From contig CANOGI010000122.1 in assembly GCA_947565475.1 (NCBI GenBank), positions 1-6,869 of the forward strand: a stretch of DNA of 6,869 bases, read 5' to 3'. Made by a program: the position numbers and the translations under genes. Shown here piece by piece: positions 5,513 to 6,869 of the stretch (position 1 is its first letter; each line of letters starts with the position of its first letter). The stretch is from an uncultured Eubacteriaceae bacterium (lineage in GTDB: Bacteria > Bacillota > Clostridia > Lachnospirales > CAG-274). The notes under the pieces were generated by a model. That model was not told where the DNA came from. It searched no databases and saw only the letters and a list, made by a program, of their open reading frames with translations.

Positions 5513-6869
5513 ATGAAATCTTTCTTTCAAAGTATGTGTAAAATTTTTCAGAATAGGCTTGTTATTTTGTATGTTATAATAGTAGTTATTTTTTCTGTTA
5601 TTACAGTAAAATTATTTAATCTTCAAATAGTAAAGGGAGATTTTTATAATAAACAGGTGGCTACAACTACCTTGCAGAAAGTTGTTGTATCAGCGCCAAG
5701 AGGGGCTATTTATGACAGGTACGGCGTGCCTTTGGCTATAAATAAATCTTCTTTCACAGTTAATATTGACGCGAGCATTACAGTTGATAATCAAAATGAT
5801 GTTTTTGTTAGGCTCATAAATTTACTTGAGAAAAATGGCGAGGATATAGTGGATGATTTTCCTATTTCAAAGACAAAGCCTTTTGTGTTTGAATTTGATG
5901 GAAGTCAAAATCAAGAGAAAAGATGGAAAAAAGATATGGGTCTTGAGGAAAATTTAACGGCGGAGGAATGTTTTAATGAGTTAAAGAAGAAATTTTCCGT
6001 TGATGAAAAATGGTCTGATGAAGACGCCCGTAAAATTCTTTCTTTGCAATGTCAACTTCATCTTAAACGTTATTCTAAGTATATTCCTGTTGTGGTCGCT
6101 TATGATGTAAAAAATGAGACTATTACAGCTATTGAGGAGGAGAAACGAAATTATCCGGGAATTTATATTGATGTTGAGGCTTTAAGGAATTATCCGTCTG
6201 GAAAATATTTTTCACATCTTCTTGGATATATAAGGGGAATAACCGAATCAGAGCTTGTGGAATATAATTCTGATGGTGAATACAGCTTAAACGATCTTAT
6301 AGGAAAAGATGGAATTGAGAAAGCTTTTGAAAAGCAACTAAGAGGTAAAAACGGGAAAAAATATGTTGAGGTTGATACTTTTGGAAGAAGAATAAAAAAT
6401 ATTGATTCTGAAAGCGTTGAGCCTGTTCCGGGGAATAAAGTGTTTTTAACTGTTGATAGAAAACTTCAGGAAGCGGCTTATAATATTTTTGAGGAAGCCT
6501 TGAGAAAATCTATTCTTAACAGAATTTCTGAAAATGAGTATTCATATAAAGAAATTCTATCATCTATGGTTGACTCAAATCACATTGATGTAAAGAAAGT
6601 TTTTTCGGCGGAAAAAGATAGTGAACAGGAAAAAGTTAAAAATTATATATTATCTATTGATAAAGGCGCTGTCACAGATAATGATCTTGCTAAACAAATT
6701 GTTATGGACGGAATTGATAAAGGTGATATTTTAGGAACAAGTCTTTTGCTTGTTATGTATGAACAAGGAGTTATAAGCTGTGATGAGGGATACTATCTTA
6801 AAATGAAGAATGGCGGCATTTCTCCTTTACAGGTTATTATGGACAAATTAAACGCGGGAGAACTTACAC
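5513..6869 (+). CDS. mrdA: Penicillin-binding protein 2 (class B, elongasome type), N-terminal part
   Basis: PBP2 is the D,D-transpeptidase that cross-links peptidoglycan during side-wall growth, working with RodA and activated by MreC. The frame starts at ATG 5513 with AGGAGG (5501-5506) 6 nt upstream and stays open for 452 codons to the right edge, so the gene is partial. A short cytoplasmic N terminus is followed by one membrane anchor (about 16-35). The class B dimerisation domain starts with APRGAIYDRYGVPLA (61-75) and goes on to FSHLLGYIRGIT (233-244), GKDGIEKAFEKQLRGKNG (264-281) and PGNKVFLTVDRKLQEAA (306-322). After this helix a lysine- and glutamate-rich stretch (about 335-452) continues without reaching the catalytic SxxK of the transpeptidase domain, which must lie beyond the window. 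SKTK (119-122) and SIDK (381-384) fit SxxK only by chance. E. coli PBP2 has its active serine near residue 330, so this is a longer protein, as in several clostridia. Position after mreD favours PBP2 over a sporulation SpoVD type. Confidence 0.93.
   Translation, partial: MKSFFQSMCKIFQNRLVILYVIIVVIFSVITVKLFNLQIVKGDFYNKQVATTTLQKVVVSAPRGAIYDRYGVPLAINKSSFTVNIDASITVDNQNDVFVRLINLLEKNGEDIVDDFPISKTKPFVFEFDGSQNQEKRWKKDMGLEENLTAEECFNELKKKFSVDEKWSDEDARKILSLQCQLHLKRYSKYIPVVVAYDVKNETITAIEEEKRNYPGIYIDVEALRNYPSGKYFSHLLGYIRGITESELVEYNSDGEYSLNDLIGKDGIEKAFEKQLRGKNGKKYVEVDTFGRRIKNIDSESVEPVPGNKVFLTVDRKLQEAAYNIFEEALRKSILNRISENEYSYKEILSSMVDSNHIDVKKVFSAEKDSEQEKVKNYILSIDKGAVTDNDLAKQIVMDGIDKGDILGTSLLLVMYEQGVISCDEGYYLKMKNGGISPLQVIMDKLNAGELT

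Noticed and set aside
1..6869. CRISPR array, mobile element, tRNA or rRNA
   Set aside because: No regularly spaced repeats, transposase or integrase frame, terminal repeats, or tRNA/rRNA-like sequence were seen on either strand.

Overview
The window looks like chromosomal DNA of a low-G+C Gram-positive bacterium of the class Clostridia, possibly a Lachnospirales relative. The grounds are the gene order (M16 peptidase, lgt, mreB, mreC, mreD, large PBP2), strong GGAGG-type ribosome binding sites, use of GTG and TTG starts, and family-level sequence similarity. All genes are on the + strand. No mobile element, CRISPR array, tRNA or rRNA was seen.

Layout: bases 1-404 are the 3' end of an M16 (insulinase-type) peptidase gene. 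After a 260-nt AT-rich gap comes lgt (665-1573), prolipoprotein diacylglyceryl transferase. A 915-nt non-coding stretch (1574-2488) holds the best promoter in the window (TGGACA-17-TATAAT, 2205-2233), a second candidate promoter and a perfect 11-bp inverted repeat. Then follow mreB (2489-3517), a 315-nt gap, mreC (best start TTG 3833, ends 4666), a 306-nt gap, mreD (4973-5485), and after only 27 nt a class B penicillin-binding protein of the PBP2 type (5513 to beyond the right edge; open for 452 codons with no stop reached).

Function: mreB, mreC, mreD and PBP2 are the core of the elongasome. MreB filaments guide lateral-wall synthesis under the membrane, MreC and MreD link them to the outside, and PBP2 cross-links new peptidoglycan. 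Lgt serves the same envelope by lipidating lipoproteins. The set is housekeeping; I see no undescribed system.

What stands out is the organisation. Genes that usually sit head-to-tail (mreB-mreC-mreD) are here separated by very AT-rich spacers of about 300 nt, and about a quarter of the window is non-coding. Each mre gene has a candidate promoter of its own, of varying quality. The 9-mer GACAAATAA lies upstream of all three, and a perfect 16-bp palindrome fills most of the mreD-PBP2 junction and touches the PBP2 Shine-Dalgarno. These points are sequence-level observations; the regulatory reading is inference.
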